60,855 nucleotides of DNA, from positions 1-60,855 of the forward strand of contig CAJNDS010000842.1 in NCBI GenBank assembly GCA_905221605.1. Direction: 5' to 3'. A program made the position numbers and the translations under genes. This stretch comes from Symbiodinium natans. Taxonomy: Eukaryota; Sar; Dinophyceae; Suessiales; Symbiodiniaceae. Shown here piece by piece: positions 37,214 to 46,993 of this stretch (position 1 is its first letter; each line of letters starts with the position of its first letter). The notes beneath the pieces were generated by a model, which made no database searches, was not told where the DNA came from, and was given only the letters and a program-made list of their open reading frames with translations.

Positions 37214-37288
37214 GTTAGGGTCCCTTTTTGGATCCCCTGCATAATATGAGGTGTCACCCTTATAATAAGGACCCCAAAAAAGGGACCC
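37214..37288. mobile_element. Hairpin element (family 16) next to a family-6 copy
   Basis: AGGGTCCCTTTTTGGATCCC and CCCCAAAAAAGGGACCCTT are inverted. A family-6 element (GTGGACCTTGAAGGG to AGGTACCTGGACCG) follows at 37295-37377. Confidence 0.5.
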
Positions 37289-37422
37289 TTGTTTGAAGTA
37301 TATACGTGGACCTTGAAGGGCTTCCCGTAAAGTAGCTTTTAGGACCCAGCTATATTTGTAGGTACCTGGACCGTTAGGGATACACTGTACGAACGATACG
37401 CTACCATACGATATTGTACCAG

Positions 37423-37467
37423 ACTGGCACGATCTCGACTCCAGAGCCGTTTAGTCGCAAGCACCAG
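37423..37467 (+). CDS. Exon with GTAATT donor
   Basis: Acceptor TTGTACCAG, exactly 15 codons reading TGTISTPEPFSRKHQ, donor GTAATT. Confidence 0.6.
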
Positions 37468-37653
37468 GTAATTAATGGGTTTAGGGTTTAGGGTTTAGGG
37501 TTTAGGGTTTAGGGTTTAGGGTTTAGGGTTTAGGGCTAGGGTTTAGGGCCAGGGTTAAGGGTTTAGGGTGTAGGGTTTAGGGTTTAGGGACTTCGGGATT
37601 TAAATTCCTGGGTATCGCTTCCTGAAGCTGTTAGGTAGGTTCGAGCCCCGCAG

Positions 37654-37734
37654 GTACATCCTGCAGGACTACCTACGGCTGCGCCTCCGCAACTTGGCTC
37701 TCTCTTCTGATTCTGGCTCTTGGGACTTTAACCG
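37654..37734 (+). CDS. Exon with ILQDYL motif
   Basis: Acceptor CCCCGCAG, reads YILQDYLRLRLRNLALSSDS then GSWDFN. Donor GTTAGGG into the array. Confidence 0.6.
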
Positions 37735-37933
37735 GTTAGGGTTTAGGGTTTAGGGTTTAGGGTTTAGGGTTTAGGGTTTAGGGTTTAGGGTTTAGGGTTT
37801 AGGGTTTACGGTTTAGGGTTTAGGGTTTAGGGATTAGGGATTAGGGTTTAGGGTTTAGGGTTTAGGGTTTAGGGCTCTTTTGTAGCAAACTACAATAGGG
37901 AGCCTAAAAGTTAAACTTGTTGGAGGGGTTCAG

Positions 37934-38005
37934 AAGTCAGCCAAGGCAAGCTCAGCCAGTTCCCGCTCCACTACCAGACGAAGCTCGAGCCCTACTCGCT
38001 TTTTT
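37934..38005 (+). CDS. Exon, Ser/Arg-rich
   Basis: Acceptor GGGTTCAG, reads KSAKASSASSRSTTRRSSSP then TRF. The RS-like composition recalls splicing-factor linkers but is too short to assign. Confidence 0.5.
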
Positions 38006-38234
38006 TTGTTTCGGTGGTTCTTTTTGGTTTGAGTTTTACCCTAACCCTCAATCCTAAACCCTTGAACCCTAAACTCTAAGTTTTACCCTAACCCTCAATC
38101 CTAAACCCTTGAACCCTAAACCCTAAACCCTCAACCCTAGGGTTTAGGAGTCAGGCTTTGGGGTTCGGAGTCCGGGGGGGAGGTGCTGAGCAAAGAAGGC
38201 ATGTGGGGTAGTTATATTAAACCCTAAACCCCAG

Positions 38235-38351
38235 TCCAAACGGGCAGTGCTGTGCACCATGGCCCCCATTAAGTTGCTACCCCAAAGACGGACCCCTTCA
38301 AACCCTAGAGCAATCCCAAGAGCTCCAAACCCCAGAACCCTCGAACCCTGA
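38235..38351 (+). CDS. Exon with stop
   Basis: Acceptor AACCCCAG, reads SKRAVLCTMAPIKLLPQRRT, then a proline/arginine tail partly made of repeat-like CCCTAGA words. Confidence 0.45.
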   Translation, partial: SKRAVLCTMAPIKLLPQRRTPSNPRAIPRAPNPRTLEP

Positions 38352-38532
38352 GAGATATAGCCCAAGAACCCTAAATTCTAGAACCCTCAACGAGCCCAGG
38401 AACCTAAACCCTAGAACCCTATAGTTTAGGGTTATAGGGTTTGGGGGTTATAGGGTTGGGGGTTTAGGGTTTAGGGCTTGGGGTTTAGGGTTTAGGGTTT
38501 AGGGTTTAGGGTTTAGGGTTTAGGGTTTTAAG

Positions 38533-38629
38533 ACCACCCCTGAAGCACGAAGCCAATCAGCCCGTCACACATGGCGCCAGGGAACACCAGCACCTGCTCA
38601 GCTCCGCAGAGCGTGGGCCCTAAGCCGCG
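38533..38629 (+). CDS. Exon
   Basis: Acceptor GTTTTAAG at the end of a TTTAGGG array, reads TTPEARSQSARHTWRQGTPA then PAQLRRAWALSR, donor GTTTCAGG. Confidence 0.6.
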
Positions 38630-38699
38630 GTTTCAGGATTTAGGGTTTAGGGTTTAGGGTTTAGGGCTTAGGGTTTAGGGTTTAGGGTTTAGGGTTTAG

Positions 38700-38813
38700 G
38701 GAAACAACTTCCTCCCAAATGCTCATCACAAGAGAGCATGCAAACCCGAAGCCCTTTGACAGGCCCCAACAGCAATGGCTTGAGGCCACTGCTCGGTGCC
38801 GTGGCTGGGCACA
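38700..38813 (+). CDS. Exon with telomeric acceptor
   Basis: The AG of GGGTTTAG is the acceptor. Reads ETTSSQMLITREHANPKPFD then RPQQQWLEATARCRGW. Donor GTCTCC. Confidence 0.6.
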
Positions 38814-38844
38814 GTCTCCTAAATCCTAAACACTTTTGCAAAAG

Positions 38845-38965
38845 AACCCTAAACCCTGAACCCTGAACCCTGAACCCTGAACCCTGAACCCTGAACCCTG
38901 AACCCTGAAGCCTGAAGCCTGAAGCCTGAAGCCTGAAGCCTGAAGCCTGAAGCCTGAAGCCTCAG
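38845..38965 (-). repeat. CCCTGAA / GCCTGAA heptamer array
   Basis: About eight CCCTGAA units then ten GCCTGAA units: two successive variants of the heptamer, each homogenised locally. Confidence 0.9.
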
Positions 38966-39023
38966 CCATCCCTCTAGAAGGTTCCCCCTACATAGCATCT
39001 TACCCTAAACCCTAAACCAATAG

Positions 39024-39056
39024 AACGCAAGGGCGAAGTACAGACCCGCCTTAGGG
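39024..39056 (+). CDS. Short exon
   Basis: Acceptor ACCAATAG, reads NARAKYRPALG, donor GTGCTTGGG. Confidence 0.4.
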
Positions 39057-39348
39057 GTGCTTGGGCTTTAGAGTGTATATAGAGTTCCCCAATTAAGGGC
39101 CCAGATTAAAGGACCATTTCGCTTATCAACCCTCAACCCTAACCCCTTTATACCCCTAGCAACTTAGCGGTTACACCCCGAATTAAGAAGCTTGGGGGGG
39201 TTTAGGTGGCAAAGCTCTGACAGGTGCTGGGGTTGAGGTTCCTGGGTTTGGGTGACTTTGGCTTAAGGCTTTCCCCCCCCCCCCCCCCCCCCGTACAAAC
39301 CCTAAACCCTAAACCCGAAACCCTAAACCCTAAACCCCCCCCCAAATT

Positions 39349-39446
39349 TTTGCGTTTACCTTCCTCTCGCGTGTGCCAAGGCGGATCTGGCTGAAAGAGT
39401 TCTGGGAGAATAAGTCCCAGCCCCTTCGGCTGGTTTGCGGCTCCGG
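39349..39446 (+). CDS. Exon
   Basis: Reads FAFTFLSRVPRRIWLKEFWE then NKSQPLRLVCGS, donor GTTCAG. No AG directly upstream; a C-run precedes it. Confidence 0.5.
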
Positions 39447-39465
39447 GTTCAGAGTTTACGGTGTA

Positions 39466-39567
39466 GGGTTTAGGGTTTAGGGTTTAGGGTTTAGGGTTTA
39501 GGGTTTAGGGTTTAGGGTTTAGGGTTTAGGGTTTAGGGTTTAGGGTTTAGGGTTTAGGGTTTAGGTC
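39466..39567 (+). repeat. Interstitial TTTAGGG array
   Basis: About 14 units. Confidence 0.9.
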
Positions 39568-39764
39568 ACATGAAAGTCCTCGAAAACCCTAAACTCCTAA
39601 AGCCCTCAATCCCGAAATCCCAATTCTAAGACCCTAAAGCCCGAAAACCCTACGCCCTAAACCCTAAACCCCTGGCCCCAAACCCTAAAGCCCGAAAGCT
39701 CATTGTTGAGAATTCTGGACAGGGATTTCCAAGTCTCCTCGTTTTATGCAGGCGAGTTTCCCTG

Positions 39765-39935
39765 TTTTAGAGGGTTTGTAGAAATTGTAGAGGGTTTGGG
39801 TCCCAATAACTTTTTGAACGAAACGTTTTGACTCGTTTCCCTGTTTTAGAAGGTTTATGGAATTTGTAGAGGTTCGCGTCCAAATAACGTTTTGAAAGAA
39901 ACGTTTTGACTCAAATGTTTTGACCGAAAGTGTTG
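39765..39935 (-). repeat. Fragment of a dispersed ACGTTTTGA-rich element
   Basis: Two imperfect units of about 75 bp containing GAACGAAACGTTTTGACTC and TAGAAATTGTAGAGGGTTTG. The same words occur near 57500 on the other strand and, weaker, at 42930. A minus-strand frame through it encodes repeated ESKRF..QKVIGTQT. Confidence 0.6.
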
Positions 39936-40038
39936 GTGGTTTTTTCGTTTTCGAGCCGATTATTGCATTCTTGGTAATCCTGCCGGGTTTGCAACAAATA
40001 CCAGGCATATAAAACTCTTCTTTTCTCGCTCGGATCAG

Positions 40039-40135
40039 GACCGGTTCATGCGTCGTGCCGCCCCAGGGGGATACTGAATGGGAGCCCGCGGCCATGCGCT
40101 TCTCCTTTTTGGTTCTGAGCTGCCGAAGCACCTCG
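40039..40135 (+). CDS. Exon with GTTTAGG donor
   Basis: Acceptor CGGATCAG, reads TGSCVVPPQGDTEWEPAAMR then FSFLVLSCRSTS, donor GTTTAGG. Last heptamer-linked exon before the repeat-free island. Confidence 0.55.
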
Positions 40136-42760
40136 GTTTAGGACCACTCACAACCCCAAGCCCTAAACCTTACACCCTCATCCCTAAGCTCTTCAGCTGA
40201 AACCCCCCGGACGTAAAGCAGAATCTCCTGGCCCTGACTCGGCCATTGTTTCCACGGGGTGCTGATGTGGAAGTCTGTCGATACCCCCTTACATTCCCAT
40301 GTAAACATCCTAGTTTTCTGAGATGCCGCGGTCACGGTCACCAGCCATCCGGGTCTCGGACTCCCTCCGAGTCCCCGACCCGGAGTGGCCATTTCGCCGG
40401 CCACCACTCCGCGAGCGCCACGCCGCTGGGCTTGCAGACCTTGGGGGTTGGGATGTTTCTGTCGGCCACAGACTGGCCTGACGATCATAGATTCATGTTG
40501 TTCGGCCATTGACTTGGGAAGGCCCTCTTTTTGGGCGTTTTATGATCCTGCACGTTCGCAATGCCTGCATGCTCAACATGGTCTGGGAATCCCGATGTTC
40601 AGTGCCGATTTCGCTCAAACGAGGTTCTTGGCTGTGGCCTATGTGAAAGAGGAGGAGTTTTGGTGTTTAAGGATGGCAAGTGGCAAGACGGCTCGTTGTT
40701 CCTCCTATTTAGGCGATGGTGTTCAAGTCTAGCTGGGCGAGCTATACCTCCGGACCATGCGCGATAAATAGCAAGGCTTGCTACTCCAGCAAAAAATAGC
40801 AATGCTTACTACTCCAGCAAACGCCTTCCTTTTTGTCCGTCTGCCAGGTGTGCTGCTGCAGTTAGATTTGATGTGACCATCAAACTGAAGGTCACTGTCA
40901 TTACTTTCTTATGCCGTGTACGCGGCATTAGTTTCGGTTTTGTGACCCTGGGAAGCTGGCCGTTGTCCGCAGCGGCGTCTTTAGAAAAGGCATACAGCAG
41001 CATGAGGACCTGGGATCCGCCTGGGGCGTCCCGAATTTTCTTTCAGGGCCATCAGAGAGGCAGGTATGACAAGCAGAGCGTGAACCTGCATCAAATTTTT
41101 CGCACAAGGCAACATGCAATCTCGCCACCAAGTTGGCCCGGGTCACAGAATGAAGTTCCACAGTGATGGACGATTGGCGCGTGCAGTTGGCCTTTTTTGT
41201 GCCAGGCAGTGGGTGCAATGGGAAAGTTTTGCACAGCACCATGGGTGGTGAGGGCGTGGCGTTGAATGAGACGCGTTGCTTGGCGCTTATTGCCTTGGTC
41301 AGTGCCACTGGATCGCGAGGGCTTCCTGGCAGAACTCCAGGCACTCCACCACGTCCGCCACGACTACATCGTTCAGCTGCGAGGCATTTGGCGGGTCGCC
41401 GCTTTGCCCATGCGCTTCAAGTTGCGCTTCTTTTAGGCCGGGGGCGAAGCCAACGCAGGGGCCGGTTGAGGGATGTATGTTCGGGGGGACGGGAGGGGAG
41501 AAACAGATCTCAAGATGAGAACGAAAATAGAAGCTTTGCGAAAAAGGAATCCCATGAGAATGCCATAGCTCATTTGTTGCCTCGCATGCCATTGTTGCTG
41601 ACTCCGGGCACTTTCAAAGCGTGGCACAACGACATAGTCGTTGACGTAGCTGCGGAGAACGCTTTTCGAACCAGCTTCTCCGCCTGTTTGCTACTATACA
41701 TCATGCGATACGACGCGCTGTGTCTTCGATCGTATTTGTCGAAGCTGTTTTTGGGCGTACACGCCAAAGACGGACAAATGGAAATCGGAATCGAAGCTCG
41801 GCGCTGGGCATCTGCCAGCTAGAGGGCCACGAGATGAGGTGGCGGAGTGGGCGGTATCCATAACGCAGATATGCGGCATCCTCTTCACGGAGACGTCGCA
41901 GGAAACGATTCTCGTGTCTCGGGCAACAGTATTTTGTGGCAATATCCAGTCAATTTCTTGATATGACTCTCATGGTGCCGCGCCGGTGACTTGCACACAG
42001 GAGCTGGTACATGAAGCATAGGACTTCATCAAGAGCTCGCTTGTTGATCACAGCTCATGGAGCGAAAGCCGCCGGTCTTCAAGCGCCTGCCATTTCTCCG
42101 GGTCAGGATGAGTCCTTCCCGGAGCGAGGTTCTCTGCAACATGTACTGTAAGCCAGTTGCCAGACGTATGCTTGGATGCGTGAGTGCACAGCGTCCCGTT
42201 TTTTTCAGCCGGTATCGCTTGCGGCAAAAGCGCCACCTCACCATGTAGCTCTCACCGACAATGCGCTCACCTATCGTGATTAAGGGTGTGGTAACACCCT
42301 ACTGCCAGGCTAGCACCTGGCTTTGTTTGGCCTGAGCTGAGACAATGTTTCTTGACCTGATCTTTCGACCTTGTTTGCCACTACTTCAAGGTTTTGGTGA
42401 ACATGTGTCTGTGGCAGGTGGCGATCTCGATGGAGAACACGTCCAGATAAGCCTCAACGCCAAGCTTGTCGCTCTTGTGCGAGCCAACCTTGGTGTCCTC
42501 GTGTGGTCCTGCCTTCAGGCCATTCCGTGCAATTTCCTCAGCCCGTTTGTGTCCGTCCTGCCTTGGCCGTGTCATTCAGTTTACTCAACTCGCTTGCGTC
42601 TTCGCGCTGTTCTGCCCTTAGGACACCCCGGTCAGTTTACTCATCCCGTTGGTTTCTTCGTGCTGTTGAAAGTCCCATGGCTGCGCGGGACACGAGAATA
42701 TTTTCTTGAATTTGGATTGAGCCACATTGAAAATCGCCTATATTAAATTCACATATTCAT
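40136..42760. other. Heptamer-free island with overlapping unidentified ORFs
   Basis: No TTTAGGG tracts over about 2.6 kb. Open frames occur on both strands: plus 41163-41822 (219 codons, MMDDWRVQLAFFVPGSGCNG), plus 40385-40732, minus 40138-40509 (123 codons, with VSTDFHISTPWKQWPSQGQE) and several minus frames at 41299-42575. The minus frames look like one protein broken by shifts (LCTHASKHTSGNWLTVHVAE, KVGSHKSDKLGVEAYLDVFS). No reverse transcriptase or transposase motif is visible. It could be a decayed mobile element or an intron-poor gene. Confidence 0.4.
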
Positions 42761-42794
42761 TTTCAAGTTTTGACTGGATAGGCCGGGAGCTACA

Positions 42795-42930
42795 GCCCCT
42801 CCGAACGATGACCGCCAAGGTTCGGGACCCAGAGCCCCTTCGAATGATGAACCACCAAGGTTCGGGGCCCAGAGACCTTCCGAAAAACAAACACCAAGAT
42901 TCGGGGCCCAGAGACCCTCCGAAGATCGCT
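42795..42930. repeat. Short tandem repeat, about 35-40 bp unit
   Basis: Four diverged copies of CAAGGTTCGGGGCCCAGAGA with a CCTCCGAA spacer. Confidence 0.7.
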
Positions 42931-43160
42931 CAAAATACTGATCGAAATTTTGAACAAACATGTTGAATGAATGTAACATTGACATGTTGTGGTCGAAAGT
43001 TTTGACTTACAGATTTTGATTGGCAATTAGGGGCTTGGAGGGGAAGGCCCTAAAGGTGTGCGTAAATTGACCATCTGGCCTCCCAGGCGCTTTGGATTAA
43101 TATATGTAACTCGGCTTGTCAGCTGTTTACACACACAACTTGGAAAAGAACAGAATGATG
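42930..43160 (+). repeat. Dispersed element copy A
   Basis: GTAAATTGACCATCTGGCCT, CCCAGGCGCT and CTTGTCAGCTGTTTACACAC match, in reverse complement, the segment at 57195-57290. The adjoining CGCTCAAAATACTGATCGAA resembles the CTCAAAACTTTCGCTC words at 57370-57500. Confidence 0.65.
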
Positions 43161-43232
43161 CTACGTATTCATTTTGTGTTGAGGGTTTAAGGTTTAGGAC
43201 TTAGGGTTTAGAATTTAGCGGTTCGGCTTAAG

Positions 43233-43320
43233 GTGCAAGACGTGGCCGAGGCTCTAGAGTTCTAAGGTTCAGGAGAGCGTTCAGGAGAGCGTTTAGGAGA
43301 ACCGTGTCGGCGAAAGGCTT
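43233..43320 (+). CDS. Two short exons
   Basis: 43233-43265: acceptor CTTAAG, VQDVAEALEF then TAA. 43297-43320: acceptor GTTTAG, ENRVGERL, donor GTGAGC. Confidence 0.4.
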
Positions 43321-43441
43321 GTGAGCTGTGGCACATGCGAGCGTCAAACTACCCCGAAAAAACACAGAGCTCCGGGCCCCAAATTTTTAAACCCTGCAAC
43401 CTTCGGGGTTTTAGGGCCAAGGGTTCAGAGTCGAAGCCCAG

Positions 43442-43552
43442 AGATTGCCCAAGATGTTTGGTCAAGTTGGCGCGTCGGCATTGAAAAGGTTTAACTCCTC
43501 AACTAAGGTCAAACCTCTAAAGCTTAAACCCTCAGTTCCATTCCTTTTGTAA
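43442..43552 (+). CDS. Exon with stop
   Basis: Acceptor AGCCCAG, reads RLPKMFGQVGASALKRFNSS then TKVKPLKLKPSVPFLL. Basic. Confidence 0.5.
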   Translation, partial: RLPKMFGQVGASALKRFNSSTKVKPLKLKPSVPFLL

Positions 43553-43631
43553 CTGGGTCTTTCTAAACCCCCAAAAGCCGCTACCTCCGAAACCTTCAAC
43601 CCGAAACCCTACACCCCTATACCCTGAACAG

Positions 43632-43700
43632 CACGAAAAGCCGAAGCCCACAACGCTATATAAATCCTGCGAACAAAGACTCATCTCCAGTCCGCTATAA
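43632..43700 (+). CDS. Exon with stop
   Basis: Acceptor TGAACAG, reads HEKPKPTTLYKSCEQRLISS then PL and TAA. Confidence 0.45.
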   Translation, partial: HEKPKPTTLYKSCEQRLISSPL

Positions 43701-43749
43701 CTTGCCCTAAGAGCCTTACATTTATGGGTGTAGGGGGTTTAGGGTGTAG

Positions 43750-43781
43750 GATCTACCCACTGCACCCCCGGCACAACCCAA
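43750..43781 (+). CDS. Micro-exon
   Basis: Acceptor GTGTAG, reads DLPTAPPAQP, donor GTAAAG. Confidence 0.4.
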
Positions 43782-43871
43782 GTAAAGAACCCTGGAACCC
43801 TCAAACCCCATGACTTTCAACAAACGAAACCCTGAGCCCCTGAACCCTGAACCCTAAGCCCTATCTACAAG

Positions 43872-43942
43872 AAAAGGAAAACGATCGAGCCTCAAGACTG
43901 CAAGCCGCACTGCGCACGACCCCCCATCAACCAGCAGACTAG
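43872..43942 (+). CDS. Exon
   Basis: Acceptor CTACAAG, reads KRKTIEPQDCKPHCARPPIN then QQT, donor GTAAAC running into CCCTCAAACCC. Confidence 0.5.
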
Positions 43943-44144
43943 GTAAACCCTCAAACCCATATACGCTTAAGCCCTTAATCCCTTAAGCGCTTAAGCCCTT
44001 ATACCCTGAAACCCTGAAACCCTTAAACCCCTAAACACCCCTAAACCCTGAAGCCCTAAACCCTTAAACTACTAAACCTTGAACACCCTTAAACCCCCTT
44101 AGGCCCTGAACCTTCGACCCTTAATCCCCCTTCTTCACGTTTAA

Positions 44145-44200
44145 GGGACATCTCTCGAAAAGGTTCTTCTCTCGAAAAGGTTCTTCGACCACAAAACCCA
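44145..44200. repeat. Duplicated copies of an intron-exon junction
   Basis: CTCTCGAAAAGGTTCTTC occurs twice here and resembles CTCTCGACAGGTTCTTCGAC, the acceptor junction of the next exon at 44279. Confidence 0.6.
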
Positions 44201-44286
44201 GAGAAAAAAGAGCCCTTCTTTTATCCTTAAACCCTAAACCTCTAAGCCCTAACCCCTAAACCCTAAGTCCCCACATCTCTCGACAG

Positions 44287-44374
44287 GTTCTTCGACAACC
44301 GATTCCTGGGGGCGCTGCCCGATTTCATGCAGAGCCTCACCGAAGACGCCGACGAGATGGTGGACCACGCGTCG
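44287..44374 (+). CDS. Exon
   Basis: Acceptor CTCGACAG, reads FFDNRFLGALPDFMQSLTED then ADEMVDHAS, donor GTCTAAAGG. Very strong GC3 coding bias. Acidic, likely helical. Confidence 0.65.
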
Positions 44375-44742
44375 GTCTAAAGGTTTAGGGTTTAGGGTTT
44401 GGGGTTTAGGGTTTGGGGTTTAGGGTTTAAGGGTTTAGGGTTTAGGGTTTGGGGCTTAGGGTTTAGGGTTTGGGGTTTAGGGTTTTGGGGGTTTGGGGGG
44501 TTTTGGGGTTTAGGGTTTAGGGTTTAGGGGTTCAGGGGTTTAGGGGTATAGGGCGATTTTTTGGCTAGGGGGTTTAGGGGTTTAATGAGGGGTTTAGGGG
44601 TTTAGGGGTATGGGGGTTTGAGGGCTTAGGAGAGCTTGACATGGGGTGATGTAGGCTTATGGGGTCAAAATCATGCAAAGAAGTGGGCATTCTTCGATTG
44701 GTAGGAGTCTCCCGGATGTAGGGTTTATAATGGTGAAGCTAG

Positions 44743-44853
44743 GATTCAGTTCCTCGGCGGAGAGGACATGATCCAGCGCCCGTCCTTGGAGAAGCACGTC
44801 TACGTCAGGCGGGCCTATGGGAGTTGGGGCGGGGTGGGGGGAGGCGACCTTGG
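44743..44853 (+). CDS. Exon (37 codons)
   Basis: Acceptor GAAGCTAG, reads IQFLGGEDMIQRPSLEKHVY then VRRAYGSWGG and a glycine run, donor GTTTAGATG. Confidence 0.55.
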
Positions 44854-44894
44854 GTTTAGATGTAACGTCCCAAAGCCTAAACCCCAAAACCCAG

Positions 44895-44973
44895 AATGTA
44901 GCCACAAGAGCAAGACTTGGCGCCCCTAGAGTGCGCAGCGCGGTCCGTCTAAAGGCAAGCAAAGGGCGGAAGG
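44895..44973 (+). CDS. Exon, basic
   Basis: Acceptor AAACCCAG, reads NVATRARLGAPRVRSAVRLK then ASKGRK, donor GTTTGGG. Confidence 0.5.
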
Positions 44974-45021
44974 GTTTGGGTCAAGCACTTACGTAGCAAT
45001 GAAAGCAAGAATGATAATCGC

Positions 45022-45120
45022 TTGGGATGTTCCCCCCTTATACTACAGTCCTTGCTAGGCAGTATAGTACCCCATATTAGAATCCCTATTGAGGATTGCT
45101 AGTAGAAGGGGAACATCTTA
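45022..45120. mobile_element. Family-1 element
   Basis: TTGGGATGTTCCCCCCTTAT and AAGGGGAACATCTTA. The right end is slightly decayed. Confidence 0.65.
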
Positions 45121-45191
45121 AATAATAACCATAGCAGTAATGATAACAATCACAATAGTACTAGAGGTTCCAGAAAGCTTTGGGGCTTCAG

Positions 45192-45265
45192 TGCGTTGGG
45201 GAAGGAAGGGAGCCGCAAATCGCTCTCGACCCCAAAACACCAAGGCAGAACGCGGAGCGAAAGAG
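45192..45265 (+). CDS. Exon, basic
   Basis: Acceptor GGCTTCAG, reads RWGRKGAANRSRPQNTKAER then GAKE. GA donor before CCCTAAA. Confidence 0.5.
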
Positions 45266-45327
45266 AACCCTAAACCCTAAACTGCAAGACTCGGGTCTGC
45301 CAAGGAGGCTTTGGTTCTGGCTTTCAG

Positions 45328-45367
45328 GGTCCAGGACATAATATCCAATATCATAGAGGAAGGCACG
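45328..45367 (+). CDS. Short exon
   Basis: Acceptor GCTTTCAG, reads VQDIISNIIEEGT, donor GTACAG. Confidence 0.5.
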
Positions 45368-45602
45368 GTACAGTATGCCATAAGATACTAATGTGTATGT
45401 CTACACCAAACATGTACATCGAAGAGTTGCATACTTATTGCTATTATTTTGATGTTTCTTATTGTTCTGATTGTTGTTGTTTCTTATGGCTAGTATTGCT
45501 GTTATTGTCCCCGTTGTTGTTTAGGGTTTAGGGTTTAGGGGGTTTAGGGTTTAGGGTGTTTAGGGTTTAGGGTTTGATTTAGGCTATTTCCAGGGTTCCC
45601 AG

Positions 45603-45688
45603 GATTTGCGGCGACCTGGGGCAGCTTACTCCATCACCAACTCCAGCGTCCGGCGGCTCAGGCGCTGCCCTCAGCTCTTGGGTTGGAA
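45603..45688 (+). CDS. Exon with GTTTAGGG donor
   Basis: Acceptor GTTCCCAG, reads DLRRPGAAYSITNSSVRRLR then RCPQLLGW. The donor is the first GT of the TTTAGGG tract. Confidence 0.6.
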
Positions 45689-45980
45689 GTTTAGGGTTTA
45701 TGGTTTAGGGTTTAGGGCTTAGGGCTTAGGGTTTAGGGTTAGGGCTGTAGTGTTTAGTGTTAGGGTTTGATGTTTAGACTTTAGGGTTTGGGGAGCCCGA
45801 GGCCCTCATGAAGTCCTAAACCCTTAGACTCCTAAACTTCTACAACTCGTCATCCCTGACACTCCTAAATTCGCAAGCAAAAGGGCTGGGGTTTAGGGTT
45901 GAGGGTTGAGGGTTGCGGGTTGCGGGTTGCGGGTTGAGGGTTTACAGACCAAAACCCTCTGTTTCTCTCCGAAGCTTCAG

Positions 45981-46056
45981 GCCTGCGTGCAAATTACATG
46001 GTCGCTGTCTGCGCTCCCTTCAGGGGGCCTCTTGGGTTGTACACATCGGGGCAGAT
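45981..46056 (+). CDS. Exon
   Basis: Acceptor AGCTTCAG, reads PACKLHGRCLRSLQGASWVV then HIGAD, donor GTATAG. A second frame (ACVQITWSLSALPSGGLLG) is open. Confidence 0.45.
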
Positions 46057-46141
46057 GTATAGGCTTTCCAGTCACTATGGGTACGTGTAATCCTAAACCC
46101 CAAACCCCAAACCCTAAATCCTTGCTAAACTCTAACATCAG

Positions 46142-46183
46142 GCACACAGCAACCCCTTGAGCTGCTCGAAGGACCCGACATTG
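46142..46183 (+). CDS. Short exon
   Basis: Acceptor ACATCAG, reads TQQPLELLEGPDI, donor GTGTTTGG. Confidence 0.45.
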
Positions 46184-46386
46184 GTGTTTGGATTCGGGGT
46201 TTTGGGGTTTTGGGGCTTTTGGGGGTTCAGGGTTCAGGGTTCAGGGTTTAGGGTTTAGGGTTGGGGGTATGGGGGGTTTGGCGGTTTTGGGGGTTTGGGG
46301 AGTTTTTTGCGGGGCAGGGGGTTTCGGGTTTAGGTTCTAAGGCTGAATGAAGAGCTCAAGGTTTTATGGTGGGTTTGGCAGTGTAG

Positions 46387-46471
46387 CAACTGAACACTTG
46401 CAAGTGTGGCTTTGGGTGCCATTCCCCCCACATGGAAACACAGTGTGGGATTGCTTGGCTTCAGGCAGCAG
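46387..46471 (+). CDS. Exon, Cys/His-rich
   Basis: Acceptor GTGTAG, reads QLNTCKCGFGCHSPHMETQC then GIAWLQAA, donor GTCTAT. C-x-C-x3-C-H-x3-H spacing might be part of a metal-binding domain. Confidence 0.55.
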
Positions 46472-46517
46472 GTCTATGATAGAGGGTGAACCCTAAACCC
46501 TAAACCCTAAGCCCCAG

Positions 46518-46595
46518 AGCCCATAGCTCCAAAGCAACAAACCCGGAGCTCAAGAAGCCTCGGAGCCTTTCGTTCCTAAATCTTCAGCTAGGGCC
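46518..46595 (+). CDS. Exon
   Basis: Acceptor GCCCCAG, reads AHSSKATNPELKKPRSLSFL then NLQLG. Confidence 0.5.
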
Positions 46596-46701
46596 CCTAA
46601 ACCCTAAACCCTAAACCCTAAACCCCAAAACCTTCAGTGCCAAGGAGTCAGGGTTTTGGGTTTAGGTTTTCGTTTTAGCCATCTTCTGCATCCTCCTTAT
46701 C

Positions 46702-46822
46702 GGGTTCTTAGGGGAGGGGGGTTCAAGCGGGGTAGGTGCCTGAGGAACCTTGGGGAAGCTTAGGGAGCCTTAGGGAGTAGTATGGGTTACATACCCCCCT
46801 TGAACCCCCGTCGCTAAGACCC
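46702..46822. mobile_element. Family-9 element
   Basis: GGGTTCTTAGGGGAGGGGGG and CCCCCGTCGCTAAGACCC are inverted. GGAGTAGTATGGGTTACATA in the loop matches the 36682 copy. Confidence 0.6.
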
Positions 46823-46835
46823 CTATAAGTCCCAG

Positions 46836-46919
46836 GAGGGTTTGGAAAGCAGATTCCCCCTTTCCAGGGTTCCTTGAAGTTGCCGCCAAATGCTGCAATT
46901 CTCTCAAGGGCTCAAGGGA
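46836..46919 (+). CDS. Exon with GTTTAGGG donor
   Basis: Acceptor AGTCCCAG, reads RVWKADSPFPGFLEVAAKCC then NSLKGS. Confidence 0.6.
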
Positions 46920-46993
46920 GTTTAGGGTTTAGGGGTTTAGGGTTTTGGAGTTCAGGGTTTAGTTGGGGTTTTAGGGGTTTAGTGTGGCTCCAG

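Noticed and set aside
40136-42760. LINE or LTR retrotransposon
   Set aside because: No reverse transcriptase, integrase or long terminal repeats recognisable by eye.
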